From NCBI RefSeq assembly GCF_900176255.2, contig NZ_FXEG02000001.1, positions 62,001 through 126,000 on the forward strand: a DNA stretch of 64,000 bases. Direction: 5' to 3'. Shown here one piece after another: positions 42,215 to 52,124 of the stretch. A program made the translations under genes and the position numbers. Position 1 is the stretch's first letter. Every line of letters starts with the position of its first letter. Under the pieces are notes generated by a model, which saw only the letters and a program-made list of their open reading frames with translations, was not told where the DNA came from and did no database searches. Origin of the DNA: Mycobacterium ahvazicum. GTDB lineage: Bacteria > Actinomycetota > Actinomycetes > Mycobacteriales > Mycobacteriaceae.

Positions 42215-42814
42215 ATGTCGACGACCTGGATGGATGCTCTGCTCCACAAACGCCGCCACCAAGGCGCCGCTCCCTATCCGCATCAGGCGGCATTCTTTCT
42301 CAACAATCCGATCCGCCGGGCGCTGTCCAATCCGGCACGCAAGGTCGACAGCATCGGCCTCACCGGCACCGAGCACGTGCTGGAAGTCGGGCCTGGCCCG
42401 GGCTTCTACAGCGTGCAGATCGCCCGGCGGCTCATCTACGGCCGGCTCGACCTGTTCGACCTCCAACCCGAGATGCTGGACAAGGCTCGGCGGCAGCTCG
42501 AGCGGGCCGGGTTCCACGACATCGGCTTTACGGCGGGGGAGGCTAGCGACGGGTTTCCTTACCCAGAAGACACTTTCGACGTGGCATTCCTGGCCGCGGT
42601 GATCGGCGAGGTGCCCGACAAACCGGCCTGCATCCGTTCCCTGGGTCGGGTGCTGAAGCCGGGAGGGCAACTCGTTTTCGCCGAAGCGTTTCCCGACCCG
42701 GACCGGATGAGCGTGTGGGAATTGCGCGATCTCGTCGAGCCCGAGAACTTCGAATTCGCGCAAGCGACCGGCAATCGATGGCACGACATCGTGCCCTTTC
42801 GCAGACCGGCTTGA
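42215..42814 (+). CDS. SAM-dependent methyltransferase (UbiE/COQ5-like)
   Basis: A 199-residue class I methyltransferase with motif I VLEVGPGPGFYSVQIARR, acidic LDLFDLQPEMLDKAR, FTAGEASDGFPYPEDTFDVA and LGRVLKPGGQLVFAE. The N-terminus (HKRRHQGAAPYPHQAAFFLN) is typical of mycobacterial members that methylate lipids or phenols. ATG 42215 follows AGGGGA; a TTG at 42191 would start inside the palindrome. Control by a repressor binding that palindrome is likely. Confidence 0.87.
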   Translation: MSTTWMDALLHKRRHQGAAPYPHQAAFFLNNPIRRALSNPARKVDSIGLTGTEHVLEVGPGPGFYSVQIARRLIYGRLDLFDLQPEMLDKARRQLERAGFHDIGFTAGEASDGFPYPEDTFDVAFLAAVIGEVPDKPACIRSLGRVLKPGGQLVFAEAFPDPDRMSVWELRDLVEPENFEFAQATGNRWHDIVPFRRPA

Positions 42815-42844
42815 GCGACGCAACGGGAGCGCCGCGCTGACGCG

Positions 42845-43222
42845 CTACAGCGGGGCTTGGTCGGTCAGGTTGAGCATCACGTAGGCGAGGCAGAACAGGA
42901 AGTTCAGCACCAGCAGAATCATCCCGGCGAACATCAGCGAGCGGGTGCCCTGACGCTGGAGTTGCTTGCGCTTCGCGTTGCGCTCGTCGCGCTTGATCTG
43001 GGTGGCGATGAGGGCGAAATTGACGTCGGTCATTTCTCCTTCGGTGACCGGCATGCCCGCCAGCATCTGCTGCAGACGAACCGGACCGGTATCGACGCCC
43101 ACGTCCGCGAAAGTCCGGCACATCCGCCGCGCCCGCCGCTGACCGACAATCTGATACTGCATATGCAACCGGTGTGGCAGCTGCCCTTGTTCGTCACCAC
43201 ACGGATTCGACGCGGTCGTCAC
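42845..43222 (-). CDS. Small membrane protein, paralogue A
   Basis: A 125-residue protein with a basic, helical cytoplasmic part (RRARRMCRTFADVGVDTGPV, then RLQQMLAGMP) and one C-terminal membrane helix (SLMFAGMILLVLNFLFCLAY), so probably tail-anchored. It has a clear paralogue at 54398-54778 with the same length, the same VGV(D/E)T(G/S)P segment, the FALIA segment and the same C-terminal helix ending LNL. I cannot name the family. It stands alone, convergent with the methyltransferase. Confidence 0.75.
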   Translation of the reverse strand: MTTASNPCGDEQGQLPHRLHMQYQIVGQRRARRMCRTFADVGVDTGPVRLQQMLAGMPVTEGEMTDVNFALIATQIKRDERNAKRKQLQRQGTRSLMFAGMILLVLNFLFCLAYVMLNLTDQAPL

Positions 43223-43289
43223 AAGCCGGAAGTCTAGACCGTGGCGGCGCTTTCGGGGGGCGCTCGCCGATTAAATTGTCGACGCGAAT

Positions 43290-44642
43290 TTACCCGGGTT
43301 CTCCTATGCCGCCGGTCATCCGATCGGATTCCGGTAGGCCGAGGTAGCGCTCCAGATTGCGGTGCATGTTGATCACCCGACGCTCCTCGCCGGAGAGCAC
43401 CAGGTGGGTGAATCCGGGTTGGTGCATGCCCCGCTGCAAACCCGGCAGCACCCGGATGTCCTGGGTGAGTACAAGGCCGGGCTCGGCTTCCCCGGCGTCC
43501 ACCCGAACGTCTGTCGGCTTGCTGCGCGGGGCGCCCGGCGGCATCCGCGTCATCAGGAACATCACCAACTGGCCTTTGTCGGAGGTCGAGCCGGGATCGG
43601 GGCCGGGGCGCGAGCACATGATCGTCAGGTGGTCGGCGTTGGCCAGCAAAGTCATGTTCGGGAACACGTTGTATTGGTGTAGCCGGGTAATCCGGTCGGT
43701 GTCGGCCCAGTCCAGGTTCACTCCCCGGCTGGCGGCGAAATCCCGGGTTCGGTCCGCGATCAGTTCCTGCACCGTCTGTCCGGGCCGGCGTTCGTCGGCG
43801 GGGAACGGGGTGCCTTCGGCCGCGCCCATCAGCGCACCTTGGGTGTATACGTAAGCGTCCCAGACTTCTTCGTCACTCAGCGTGCCGTCGAAGCGGGGGC
43901 TCTGCACGCCATAGGGCTGATCGGACTTAGCCGTGTGGCCCCAGATCTGTTGTGGCGCATGGATGTCGTCGATACAGCGCAGCAACTCCGGGTGCAGGGT
44001 CTGAATGTGGTAGGTCTCGCTGTACCCGTCGGCGATCGTTTTCCAGTTTGCCTCGACGTCGACCGTGAGGGTCGCGTAGCAACGGAAGTCCGCCAAATGG
44101 CACCAGGCGATGTCGTCGGGTATCGCCTCCAGATACTCGATCAGCGGCATCGCGCTCACGTCGAGATTGACGAAGACGAGGCCGGCCCAGCTGTCGACCT
44201 TGACCGGAACCAGCGGGAAGTCGGACATGCGCAGGGCGCCGAAGCCCTTGCGGTTCGGCACCCGCTTGAGCGAGCCGGCCAGATCCCAGGTCCACCCGTG
44301 ATAGCCGCATTTGAGCTCGCGCAGTCCCGACCCTGAGCCGGTGCACAGCGAGTTGCCGCGATGACGACAGGCGTTCTGGAATGCCCGCAGCACGCCGTCG
44401 TCACCGCGGACGATCAGCACTCCGTAAGGGCCGCAGCGATATTCGAAGTAGTCACCCGGTTCGGCGACGTGGTCGACCATGCAGGCGACCTGCCACACCT
44501 TCGGCCACATTCGCTCGATCTCGAGCTGAGCGAATGCCGGCGAGTAGTAGCGTTCGGCGGGCACCAGCGTCGGGCGCTCGGGCGGGGTGCCGATCGCATC
44601 CTCGTCCCGGGTGCGCGCCGGATTGCCGGCAGCCGCGGTCAC
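43290..44642 (-). CDS. Rieske aromatic ring-hydroxylating oxygenase, alpha subunit
   Basis: A 450-residue oxygenase. The Rieske 2Fe-2S site is CRHRGNSLC ... CGYHGWTWD, and the mononuclear iron site is NWKTIADGYSETYHIQTLHP with the usual two His. Such enzymes hydroxylate or demethylate aromatic or sterol-like substrates using a separate reductase, which is not in the window. It is 11 bases after the amidohydrolase gene on the same strand, so the two are probably an operon that processes one compound. Confidence 0.9.
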   Translation of the reverse strand: MTAAAGNPARTRDEDAIGTPPERPTLVPAERYYSPAFAQLEIERMWPKVWQVACMVDHVAEPGDYFEYRCGPYGVLIVRGDDGVLRAFQNACRHRGNSLCTGSGSGLRELKCGYHGWTWDLAGSLKRVPNRKGFGALRMSDFPLVPVKVDSWAGLVFVNLDVSAMPLIEYLEAIPDDIAWCHLADFRCYATLTVDVEANWKTIADGYSETYHIQTLHPELLRCIDDIHAPQQIWGHTAKSDQPYGVQSPRFDGTLSDEEVWDAYVYTQGALMGAAEGTPFPADERRPGQTVQELIADRTRDFAASRGVNLDWADTDRITRLHQYNVFPNMTLLANADHLTIMCSRPGPDPGSTSDKGQLVMFLMTRMPPGAPRSKPTDVRVDAGEAEPGLVLTQDIRVLPGLQRGMHQPGFTHLVLSGEERRVINMHRNLERYLGLPESDRMTGGIGEPG

Positions 44643-44653
44643 TGACCGAGTCC

Positions 44654-46426
44654 TTAGCGTGCTCCGCGTACCAGGCGACCGGGCCGCGCTCCGGTGTCGA
44701 CGTCCTTGCGACGGGTCACGGTCCCGCTGACGATCGTCGCCGCGTATCCACTGGCTCCCTGCAGGATCCGGTTGCCGCCGGCGGGCAGGTCGAAGGCCAT
44801 CGCCGCGGGATGCAGCCGCAACGCGTTCATGTCGATGACATTGATGTCGGCCTTCTTGCCGCGCTCGATGGTGCCGCGGTCGGTCAGCCCGAAGAGGTGC
44901 GCGGTATCGCGAGACTGCTTGCGGATCACGTATTCCAGCGCCAGCTTGTCGCCGCGGTGCCGGTCTCGCGCCCAGTGCGTCAGCAGGAAGGTGGGATAGG
45001 AGGCATCGCAGATCATCCCGCAGTGGGCGCCGCCGTCGGACAGCCCCAGCACGCCGGCGGGGTGCAGCAGCATTTCGCGGATCGCGTCGTGGTTGCCCTC
45101 GGCGTAATTGAACAACGGCAGCATCAGCATCGCCGTCGCGTCCCGCTCGAGCATCAGGTCATACAGCGTCGACAGCGGTTCCTCGCCGCGGGCCTTGGCG
45201 ATGGCCGCGACGGTGCGGTCGGCTGTGGGCTCGTAGTCGGGTGGATCGCCCAGCGCGAAGAGCCGGCCCAGAGAGTGCTGCACCAACGCGAACATGCCGT
45301 CGAACAGCAGGCTCGGGTCGGCGGGCAGGTCGTCCTCGGACAGGATCGCGGCCTTCACCGCGGGATCGGCCAGCCGCTGCGCGAGCTCCTCGCGGCCACA
45401 TTCGGCCTTCAGTCGGCGGTAGGTGGGCCGGTGGCTGAAGCCGTGGTGGCCCTGGAATCCGATCATCATGCCGAACGGGCGCGCCGCGACCTGTGGGTAA
45501 AGCCGGGCGCCGTCGGCGTGCGCCTCGGCGGACAGATCCAGCATTTCGCGCCACAGGTTAGGGTCGGCGTCGACCTGGATCAGCGCGAACGACACCGGTC
45601 GGTCGATTTCGGCGCTGAGCCGCCGCATCCAGTCGAGTTCTTTCTTGGGCGCGACGATGTCTTCGCCCGCGGACCCCTGCGGTGCAAGCTCGAACACCGC
45701 CTGGCCGCCGGCCGCCATCGCCCGGCCGAGACCGAACAGCTCATCCTCGGCCGCGTAGGTGCCTGGGACCGGTTCGCCGTCCATCGCGCGGTGCCCCATC
45801 GTGCGCGACGTCGAGAAGCCGAGCGCGCCGGCCTCGATCGCTTCGGTCACCAGCCGTCCCATTGCCTTGATGTCCTCGGGTGTCGCCGGCTCGTTGCGGG
45901 CCCCGCGCTCGCCCATCGCGTAGGCGCGAATGGCGCCGTGGGCCACCTGGCTGCCGACGTCGATCGAGAACTTGTGCTTGCCGATCGCGTCGAGGTATTC
46001 GGGGTAGGTTTCCCAGCCCCATTCGATGCCCTCGGTCAAGGCGGTGCCGGGGATGTCCTCGACTCCTTCCATCAACTCGATCAGCCACTGCTCGCTGCCG
46101 GGCCGCACCGGCGCGAAACCGACGCCGCAGTTGCCGGTCACGATCGTGGTGACACCGTGGCCGCTGGACGGCTCGAGCAGGCCATCCCAACTCACCTGGC
46201 CGTCGTAGTGGGTGTGGATGTCCACGAATCCTGGAGCGACGACATGGCCTGTCGCATCGATGGTTTCGGCCGCCGGGGCTGTTGCCAAGCCGCCCGTCTC
46301 GGGGTCGTTGGCACCGCGACGGACGACGTCCACGATGTGGCCGTCCTTGATACCGATGTCGGCGGTGTAGCGCTCGGCGCCGGTGCCGTCGACCACAGTT
46401 CCACCGGTGATCTTGAGGTCGAACAC
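44654..46426 (-). CDS. N-acyl-D-amino-acid deacylase-like amidohydrolase
   Basis: A 590-residue metal-dependent amidohydrolase. It has the N-terminal [19 protein letters not shown] strand pattern, the metal-binding [16 protein letters not shown], the D-aminoacylase-like [13 protein letters not shown] and the late [15 protein letters not shown]. Family members release D-amino acids or open hydantoin- and imide-like rings. GTG 46426 follows GGAGGG. Joined to the Rieske gene, it may act on an amide-bearing aromatic; this is inference. Confidence 0.88.
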   Translation of the reverse strand: MFDLKITGGTVVDGTGAERYTADIGIKDGHIVDVVRRGANDPETGGLATAPAAETIDATGHVVAPGFVDIHTHYDGQVSWDGLLEPSSGHGVTTIVTGNCGVGFAPVRPGSEQWLIELMEGVEDIPGTALTEGIEWGWETYPEYLDAIGKHKFSIDVGSQVAHGAIRAYAMGERGARNEPATPEDIKAMGRLVTEAIEAGALGFSTSRTMGHRAMDGEPVPGTYAAEDELFGLGRAMAAGGQAVFELAPQGSAGEDIVAPKKELDWMRRLSAEIDRPVSFALIQVDADPNLWREMLDLSAEAHADGARLYPQVAARPFGMMIGFQGHHGFSHRPTYRRLKAECGREELAQRLADPAVKAAILSEDDLPADPSLLFDGMFALVQHSLGRLFALGDPPDYEPTADRTVAAIAKARGEEPLSTLYDLMLERDATAMLMLPLFNYAEGNHDAIREMLLHPAGVLGLSDGGAHCGMICDASYPTFLLTHWARDRHRGDKLALEYVIRKQSRDTAHLFGLTDRGTIERGKKADINVIDMNALRLHPAAMAFDLPAGGNRILQGASGYAATIVSGTVTRRKDVDTGARPGRLVRGAR

Positions 46427-46705
46427 GAGTGCCCTCCGAGTCTGTTCGGGGTCGCCATGGGGCTGGCTGGCCGGAGATGGTGGACACGAGACCGGGGAAC
46501 GCCCGGCCTCGGCCGCCCATTACGCTACGCCTCGGAGCGTAAATAGTGAAGGTCTTGGCACGAGTTGAACGAAACCTTGCGCCGTGTCGTGGTCCGGATT
46601 GTGCGTCGGCAATCCCTAAGAGTTGCGCACCTCAACAGCCCCTGGATTGAATTGCCTTCAGCGCCTTAGTTCCACGCTGCGGCAGACCGGAAAGGACGGT
46701 GGGCC

Positions 46706-47836
46706 ATGGAGCCCGCTGATCGCGATCAGGAGCCGGCGAATCGGCCCGCTGAACCACAACCCAGTCAACGTCGTTTCGGTGCGCTCTCCCGGCGCGGCGC
46801 GCTGCTGGGGATGAGCGCGGTGGCCGGCGTGGCCGCCGTGGACGTCGGCGGCTTCGCCTACGCGGGCGGCTGGCTCGGCTTTTCAGGGCCCGCCACGCTG
46901 ACCCCGCCACGCTTCGCCGATCGGTTCGAACAAGTCTTCGGCCACCATGACGGATTCCGGCGAAACCACGCCAAAGGGCTGAGCGCGACGGGGTCGTTCG
47001 CGAGCAACGGCGCGGGGGCGGCGGTCTCCCGTGCGACGGTGTTCCGGGCCGGAAACGTGCCGCTGATCGGCAGGTTTTCGCTGGGCGGTGGCCTCCCGGA
47101 CCAGAGTGACAAGCCGGACACCGTCCGCGGATTCGGTCTGGTGTTCCAAGTGCCCAACGGCCAGCAGTGGCGCACCGCGATGGTGAACTTCCCCGTCTTC
47201 ACCGACCGCACCCCGGAGGGCTTCTACGAGCGGTTGCTCGCGTCCAAACCCGTCCCCGCGACGGGCAAGCCCGATCCCCAGAAGATGGCCGCATTCCTCG
47301 AGCGCCATCCCGAGACCGTGGCGGCGCTGAAGGTCATCAAACAGACGCCGCCCAGTGTGGGGTTCGCGGACAGCGCGTTTCACGGTCTGAACGCGTTTTA
47401 CTTCACCAATAGCGCCGGTGCGACTGTCCCGGTGCGCTGGTCGGCGGTTGCGCAGCAGGCGGCTGCGCCGGCTTCGTCCGGCAAGGACTACTTGTTCGAC
47501 GACCTCATCCGCGCGGTCACGCAGCGGCCGCTGACATGGAAGCTCATTCTCACGATCGGTGAACCGGGCGACCCGACCAGCGACGCCACCAAGCCCTGGC
47601 CGCAATCGCGCAAGTCGATCGACGCGGGCACCATCACTATCGACGCGGTGCAGACCGAGCAAGCCGGCAACGCACGCGACATCAACTTCGACCCGACGGT
47701 GTTGCCCGACGGCATCGCCATGTCCGACGACCCGCTACTGGCTGCCCGGTCGGCCGTTTACGCGCGCTCGTTCACTCGCCGTGCCGAGGAACCCAAGTCG
47801 CCCAGTGAGGTCAATGTCGGCCAGGTGCGCTCATGA
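46706..47836 (+). CDS. Tat-exported catalase-family peroxidase (SrpA-like)
   Basis: A 376-residue haem protein. A twin-arginine signal is visible as LSRRGALLGMSAVAGVAAV, so it is folded before export. The short catalase core contains the distal His in RRNHAKGLSATG, the FSLGGGLPDQ region, and the proximal Tyr in ARSAVYARSF. These mini-catalases usually act as peroxidases rather than true catalases. It heads a three-gene operon with cytochrome b561 and a cysteine hydrolase, each overlapping the next by four bases. Confidence 0.9.
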   Translation: MEPADRDQEPANRPAEPQPSQRRFGALSRRGALLGMSAVAGVAAVDVGGFAYAGGWLGFSGPATLTPPRFADRFEQVFGHHDGFRRNHAKGLSATGSFASNGAGAAVSRATVFRAGNVPLIGRFSLGGGLPDQSDKPDTVRGFGLVFQVPNGQQWRTAMVNFPVFTDRTPEGFYERLLASKPVPATGKPDPQKMAAFLERHPETVAALKVIKQTPPSVGFADSAFHGLNAFYFTNSAGATVPVRWSAVAQQAAAPASSGKDYLFDDLIRAVTQRPLTWKLILTIGEPGDPTSDATKPWPQSRKSIDAGTITIDAVQTEQAGNARDINFDPTVLPDGIAMSDDPLLAARSAVYARSFTRRAEEPKSPSEVNVGQVRS

Positions 47837-48426
47837 CCGACGAAGTCGAAACAACCAGCACCGCAGCACGTTTCACAATTCCGTCCCGAATACTGCACTG
47901 GACGATGGCGCCAATGGTCATCGTGCAGTTGCTCATCGGCGTGACGATGATCGCTTCGCTGAGCTATTACCCGTTGCTGCTGGCCATCCACCGGCCGTTG
48001 GGCGTGGCCATCCTGATCTTCGCGGTGGTGCGGCTGGCGAACCGGCTCACGCACCGCCCGCCGGCGTTTTTGGCCACGATGAGCCGCGCCGAGCGCCGGA
48101 TCGCGACGTGGTCGGAGTACGCGCTCTATGCGCTGCTTCTGATACAGCCGCTGATCGGATGGGCCACCGTGTCGGCCGCGAGACTCCCGGTGACCATGGT
48201 GGGGCCGATCCGCCTGCCGGGCATCGCACCGCAGAACCTCGATTTGTATGCGGTGCTACGTGAATGCCACGGGGTGTTCGCCTTCCTGCTGTTCGCCGCG
48301 TTTACCGCCCATATGTGCGCCGTGCTGTTTCACACGCTGGTGTTGCGGGATGGTCTGCTCGATCGAATGGCACTGTGGCCCAGCAGGTTCCGTGCCGCGG
48401 ACCAAGACAGTAAAACCGGTTCGTGA
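47833..48426 (+). CDS. Cytochrome b561-type membrane protein
   Basis: A 197-residue protein with four membrane helices and His residues placed for two b haems: ILHWTMAP, LLAIHRPLG, ECHGVFAF and FTAHMCAVLFH. Bacterial b561 proteins take electrons from quinol or pass them to extracytoplasmic partners. The exported peroxidase encoded just upstream (ATGA overlap) is the natural acceptor, giving a membrane-linked peroxide-removing pair. Confidence 0.9.
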   Translation: MTDEVETTSTAARFTIPSRILHWTMAPMVIVQLLIGVTMIASLSYYPLLLAIHRPLGVAILIFAVVRLANRLTHRPPAFLATMSRAERRIATWSEYALYALLLIQPLIGWATVSAARLPVTMVGPIRLPGIAPQNLDLYAVLRECHGVFAFLLFAAFTAHMCAVLFHTLVLRDGLLDRMALWPSRFRAADQDSKTGS

Positions 48427-49052
48427 GTCACGCCGTGACGCAGGAAACCGACCGCACCGGCCTTCTCGTGATCGATCCGTACAACGACTTCATCTCCGAA
48501 GGCGGCAAGGTGTGGGATCGGCTCAAGGTCGTCGCAGAAGCCAACGGATGTGTTCGGCACATGCGTGAAATCCTCGACGCCGCAAGGGCGGCGGACATCC
48601 GGGTCTTTTACGCGCTGCATCGCCGGTACCGCCCGGGTGACTACGAGACCTGGAAGTACATCGCGCCTATCCAGCGGGCCGCGTGGTCGCGTAAGACCTT
48701 CGAGTACGGAACCTGGGGCGGCGAGCTACATCCCGACTTCAAGCCACGACCGGGCGATGTTGTCGCCCAAGAACATTGGTGCTCCAGCGGATTCGCCAAC
48801 ACTGATCTGGATCTCGTGCTCAAACGGCACGGTATCCATAGATTGATCGTCGTCGGCCTGATCGCCCACACCTGTGTCGAGGCGACGGTCCGATTCGCCG
48901 CCGAACTCGGATACGACGTCACGGTGGTCAAGGACGCGACGGCGAGCTATTCGGATGTGGAAATGCGCGCGGCCCTCGAGGTCAATATCCCGAACTATGC
49001 CAGCGCGATTCTGACCACCGACGAAGTCATCGCCACCATTTCGGGGCGCTAG
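48423..49052 (+). CDS. Isochorismatase-like cysteine hydrolase
   Basis: A 209-residue hydrolase with the family's acidic residue in LLVIDPYNDF and the nucleophilic Cys in GLIAHTCVEATVRFAAELGY. A Lys is expected in between, and RKTFEYGTWGGEL is the likely region. Members cleave amides or vinyl ethers such as nicotinamide, N-carbamoyl compounds or isochorismate. GTG start overlaps the b561 stop by four bases. Its role beside a peroxidase is unclear. Confidence 0.88.
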   Translation: MSHAVTQETDRTGLLVIDPYNDFISEGGKVWDRLKVVAEANGCVRHMREILDAARAADIRVFYALHRRYRPGDYETWKYIAPIQRAAWSRKTFEYGTWGGELHPDFKPRPGDVVAQEHWCSSGFANTDLDLVLKRHGIHRLIVVGLIAHTCVEATVRFAAELGYDVTVVKDATASYSDVEMRAALEVNIPNYASAILTTDEVIATISGR

Positions 49053-49781
49053 CTAACGGCCGACCCGGCTGGCGACCGCACTGTCGAAGGTGACCCGCAC
49101 GGTGTCGGCGCGCAACCACCGCTGCGTGATCGACACCGGCCGCAACGTGAGCTCGTCGACATTGAGACTCTCGATGTACCAACCCAGGCTGGACTGTGGC
49201 GCGTCGAGTTGGTCGGCGACTTCGCCTTCGAATATCTCGGTGCTGGCGTGCACCCACGACCGTCGCGGCGAAAGGCCGGCGTTGGTAAGGACTTCGTGTA
49301 GCGAGTCGTTGGCGCGCATCGCCAGTGCGAGGTCGGGAACCAGTGTGGCCGGCACCCATTCGATTCCCCACGCTGCGGGCAAATCGTTGACGTACGACAG
49401 CCGCACCAGGCGGTGACATGGATCCGAGGACAGCTGTTGCAGTTTGGCGGCGATCTCCGCGGGCGGCAGCTGCTGGACGCAGCTGCGTACCACGCTCCGG
49501 GGAGAGGCGCCGGCCGCGCGCACCGTGGCACTCCACGAGGGCGCACGTTCCGCGTCGATCGGGTAGTCGATGCGGTGGGTGGCGAAGCTACCGGCTCCGC
49601 GCACCCGGCGGATCACGTTGCGGGCGGTCAGATACTGCAGCGCGGCACGCGCGGTCGCGCGGGCGACGGTGAAACGCTGGGCCACCTCGTTTTCGCTCGG
49701 GACCCGCTGCCCGTCGTTGAATTCGCGAATCTCTGCTTCCAGGATTCGGGCGATCGAGCGGTATTTCGGGTCGGCGACCAC
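49053..49781 (-). CDS. GntR-family regulator with UTRA domain (PhnF/HutC type)
   Basis: A 242-residue regulator with a GntR winged helix (YRSIARILEAEIREFNDGQR, then VPSENEVAQRFTVARATARA) and a C-terminal UTRA ligand domain (WGIEWVPATLVPDLA). The HutC/PhnF branch binds small metabolites, including phosphonates or phosphate esters. It is divergent from the phosphonatase operon, with an inverted repeat at 49838-49853 between them. GTG 49781 is chosen; an upstream extension to 49880 covers the operator. Confidence 0.88.
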   Translation of the reverse strand: MVADPKYRSIARILEAEIREFNDGQRVPSENEVAQRFTVARATARAALQYLTARNVIRRVRGAGSFATHRIDYPIDAERAPSWSATVRAAGASPRSVVRSCVQQLPPAEIAAKLQQLSSDPCHRLVRLSYVNDLPAAWGIEWVPATLVPDLALAMRANDSLHEVLTNAGLSPRRSWVHASTEIFEGEVADQLDAPQSSLGWYIESLNVDELTLRPVSITQRWLRADTVRVTFDSAVASRVGR

Positions 49782-49837
49782 AGCGCACCCTAACGCCGCG
49801 CGGATACTCCCGCTTTGCCAGCGACCGACGATCGTCG

Positions 49838-49853
49838 AGTTGTTCGGACAACT
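49838..49853. promoter_or_regulatory. Inverted repeat, likely GntR operator
   Basis: AGTTGTTCGGACAACT has 6-base arms around TCGG; a further CGTCG/CGACG pairing flanks it with a one-base bulge. It is centred between the regulator and the phosphonatase gene. Confidence 0.5.
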
Positions 49854-50007
49854 ACGACGAAATCGGCCGTCAACGTTCACCTTTCGTACACCTACGCGAA
49901 GCCGTCGCGCCAGGGCTCAGCCAGACGGTTTCAGCAACGCTCGGTGCGGTACTCAGATGCCCGGCGCCGACCTACCTGCCCCACGCCGGCGCCCAGAGGA
50001 GATGGAC

Positions 50008-50700
50008 ATGATCAGACTGGCCTGCCTGGACATGGCGGGCACCACAGTGCTCGACGACGGCGCCGTAGCCGATGCGTTCGACGCGTCCCTGTCGTCGTCA
50101 GGGTTGTCTAGCAGCAGCCCCGACTATCAGGCGGCCGTCCGCTATGTCCACGAGACGATGGGGCAGTCCAAGATCGAGGTGTTCCGGACCATCTTCGGCG
50201 GCGACGTGCAGCGCGCGGAAGCCGCCAATGCCGCGTTCGAAGCGGCCTACGTCGAAGCCATCCAGAGCAACCGGGTGGCGCCCATTGCGCAGGCCGCCGA
50301 GACCATCGAAAAGCTCCGCGGATCGGGCTGCGCCGTCGTGCTCACAACGGGCTTTGCCCCGACCACTCGCGACCACATCATCGCGGCCCTGGGGTGGGGC
50401 GACCTGATCACACATGCGTTGTCACCGGCGGATGCCGGCCGCGGACGGCCCTATCCCGACATGATCCTCACGGCTTTGCTGCGCACCGGAACCGAAGCCG
50501 TCGACCAGATCGCCGTCGCCGGTGACACCACCAGCGACCTGTGGGCCGGTTCGCGAGCCGGAGCGGCGATCGTGGCCGGTGTCCGGAGCGGGGCACACGG
50601 TGATGCCGACTTCGCGACCGTGCCGCACACTCACGTGCTGGACTCGGTCGCCGACCTGGTCGCCTGTATCGACGCCCATGACCAGGCGGTGTCGCGATGA
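50008..50700 (+). CDS. Phosphonoacetaldehyde hydrolase-like HAD enzyme (phosphonatase)
   Basis: A 230-residue HAD enzyme. Nucleophile Asp8 is in CLDMAGTTV, and the cap-domain Lys55 in MGQSKIEVFR lines up with the Schiff-base Lys of PhnX (MGLLKIDHVR in Bacillus). Further shared motifs are LTTGFAPTTRD, GRGRPYPDM and VAGDTTSDLWAG. It should cleave the C-P bond of phosphonoacetaldehyde or an analogue, giving phosphate. ATG 50008 lies seven bases after AGAGGA. Confidence 0.85.
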   Translation: MIRLACLDMAGTTVLDDGAVADAFDASLSSSGLSSSSPDYQAAVRYVHETMGQSKIEVFRTIFGGDVQRAEAANAAFEAAYVEAIQSNRVAPIAQAAETIEKLRGSGCAVVLTTGFAPTTRDHIIAALGWGDLITHALSPADAGRGRPYPDMILTALLRTGTEAVDQIAVAGDTTSDLWAGSRAGAAIVAGVRSGAHGDADFATVPHTHVLDSVADLVACIDAHDQAVSR

Positions 50701-52124
50701 CGACGCCGCACACCACCGGGGTGCGGGCGCGGCTCGACGATGCGCCGGTCAGCCGTTTTCATCTGAAGGCCGCCGTCACCGCGGGCATGGGATTTTTCAC
50801 CGACTCCTATGACCTCAACGTCATTGGCACGGTGACCCTGTTGGTCAAGCCCGAATTTCATCTGTCCGCCGGACAGGTCGGGGCGCTGACCAGTTCGACC
50901 CTGCTGGCGGTCGCGGTGGGCGCATTCCTGTTCGGGCGCCTTGGTGATCTGTTAGGCCGCCGGCGGGTGTACGGGCTGGAGGCGGTGCTGATGATCATCG
51001 GTGCGCTCGCCTCGGCCTTCGCCCCGAACTTCATCAGCCTGCTGATCGCCCGTGTCGTCCTCGGGATCGGTATCGGCGGCGACTATCCGGCGTCCGGGGT
51101 GATCATGACCGAGTACGCCAACCGGCGAAATCGCGGTCGGCTGGTCGGATTGACCTTTCTATTCTACGTTTTCGGACAGGTCGCGGCCTACGTGGTCGCG
51201 CTTGTCATCGTCGCTCTGGGCACGTCGCCGGGGCTGTCCTGGCGGCTGATTCTCGGCCTCGGGGCGATCCCGTCATTGCTGGTGCTGTCGAATCGCCGAC
51301 ACATGCCGGAATCCCCGCGGTGGACCCTGGTCGTGGCCGGCGATGCCGACCGGGCGGCGCAGGATCTGAGCGCGTTCTCCGGAAGCGCGGTAGAGGCAGC
51401 TGCTGCCGACCGCGCGCCCGGGTCGGTGACGTTGTGGAAAGCCTTGCGCTCCCGGTCATTTCAGCTGACCCTGCTCGGCACCGCGGGAAGCTGGTTTTTC
51501 TTCAATGTTGCCGTGTACGGAAATTCGGTGAGTCAGCCGCTGCTCATCAAAAGCATTGCGCCGCACACCAGCATTGTCACCAACATGGCGATCAACGCCG
51601 CGCTGGTGGTGTGTTTCAGCCTGGTCGCCGCGTTGGTCGGCCTCGCGTTGTTAGACCGAATTGGCCGTAAACCACTGCAGGTGCTCGGATTCAGCCTCTC
51701 CGCGTTGTCGATGGCGTTGATCGCCGCGATTCCGGGGCTGACGTCGACGGTGACACCGTTCGCGGTGGTCTTCGGGTTGTCGCTGTTCGGTATCGCCGTC
51801 GGACCCAACTACACGACCATGCTGTTGGCCGCGGAATCGTATCCGACCGCGATCCGCAGCACCGCACACGGGATTTCGGCCGGGACCGCGAAAGTGGGCG
51901 CCTTCCTGGGCGCTCTGATCACTCCGGTCGCCCTCGCCCACCTGGGGCTGCGACCGACGGTGCTGATCGCCGGTGTGTGCTTTGCGCTCGGCATCGTCGC
52001 CACCATGCTGCTGGACGAGCCCAAGGACGTCGCGCTGGATACCGTCGACGTCGAGTCAGGGCCACGGAAACGGGGCTCCCGCAAGGTGATTGCGCCGACG
52101 GCGTCGCAACCGGTGTCGGCATGA
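50697..52124 (+). CDS. MFS transporter (sugar/phosphate:H+ symporter type)
   Basis: A 475-residue, 12-helix MFS protein. Motif A is FLFGRLGDLLGRRRVYGLEA, and GMGFFTDSYDLNVIG and GIGIGGDYPASGVIMTEYA are close to phosphate:H+ symporters. Its place inside a phosphonate cluster suggests uptake of a phosphonate or release of phosphate. It overlaps both neighbours by four bases, so the operon is tightly coupled. Confidence 0.87.
   Translation: MTTPHTTGVRARLDDAPVSRFHLKAAVTAGMGFFTDSYDLNVIGTVTLLVKPEFHLSAGQVGALTSSTLLAVAVGAFLFGRLGDLLGRRRVYGLEAVLMIIGALASAFAPNFISLLIARVVLGIGIGGDYPASGVIMTEYANRRNRGRLVGLTFLFYVFGQVAAYVVALVIVALGTSPGLSWRLILGLGAIPSLLVLSNRRHMPESPRWTLVVAGDADRAAQDLSAFSGSAVEAAAADRAPGSVTLWKALRSRSFQLTLLGTAGSWFFFNVAVYGNSVSQPLLIKSIAPHTSIVTNMAINAALVVCFSLVAALVGLALLDRIGRKPLQVLGFSLSALSMALIAAIPGLTSTVTPFAVVFGLSLFGIAVGPNYTTMLLAAESYPTAIRSTAHGISAGTAKVGAFLGALITPVALAHLGLRPTVLIAGVCFALGIVATMLLDEPKDVALDTVDVESGPRKRGSRKVIAPTASQPVSA

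Noticed and set aside
44381..46546. 721-codon plus-strand frame opposite the amidohydrolase
   Set aside because: Long only because of GC-biased third positions; the minus-strand gene has catalytic motifs.
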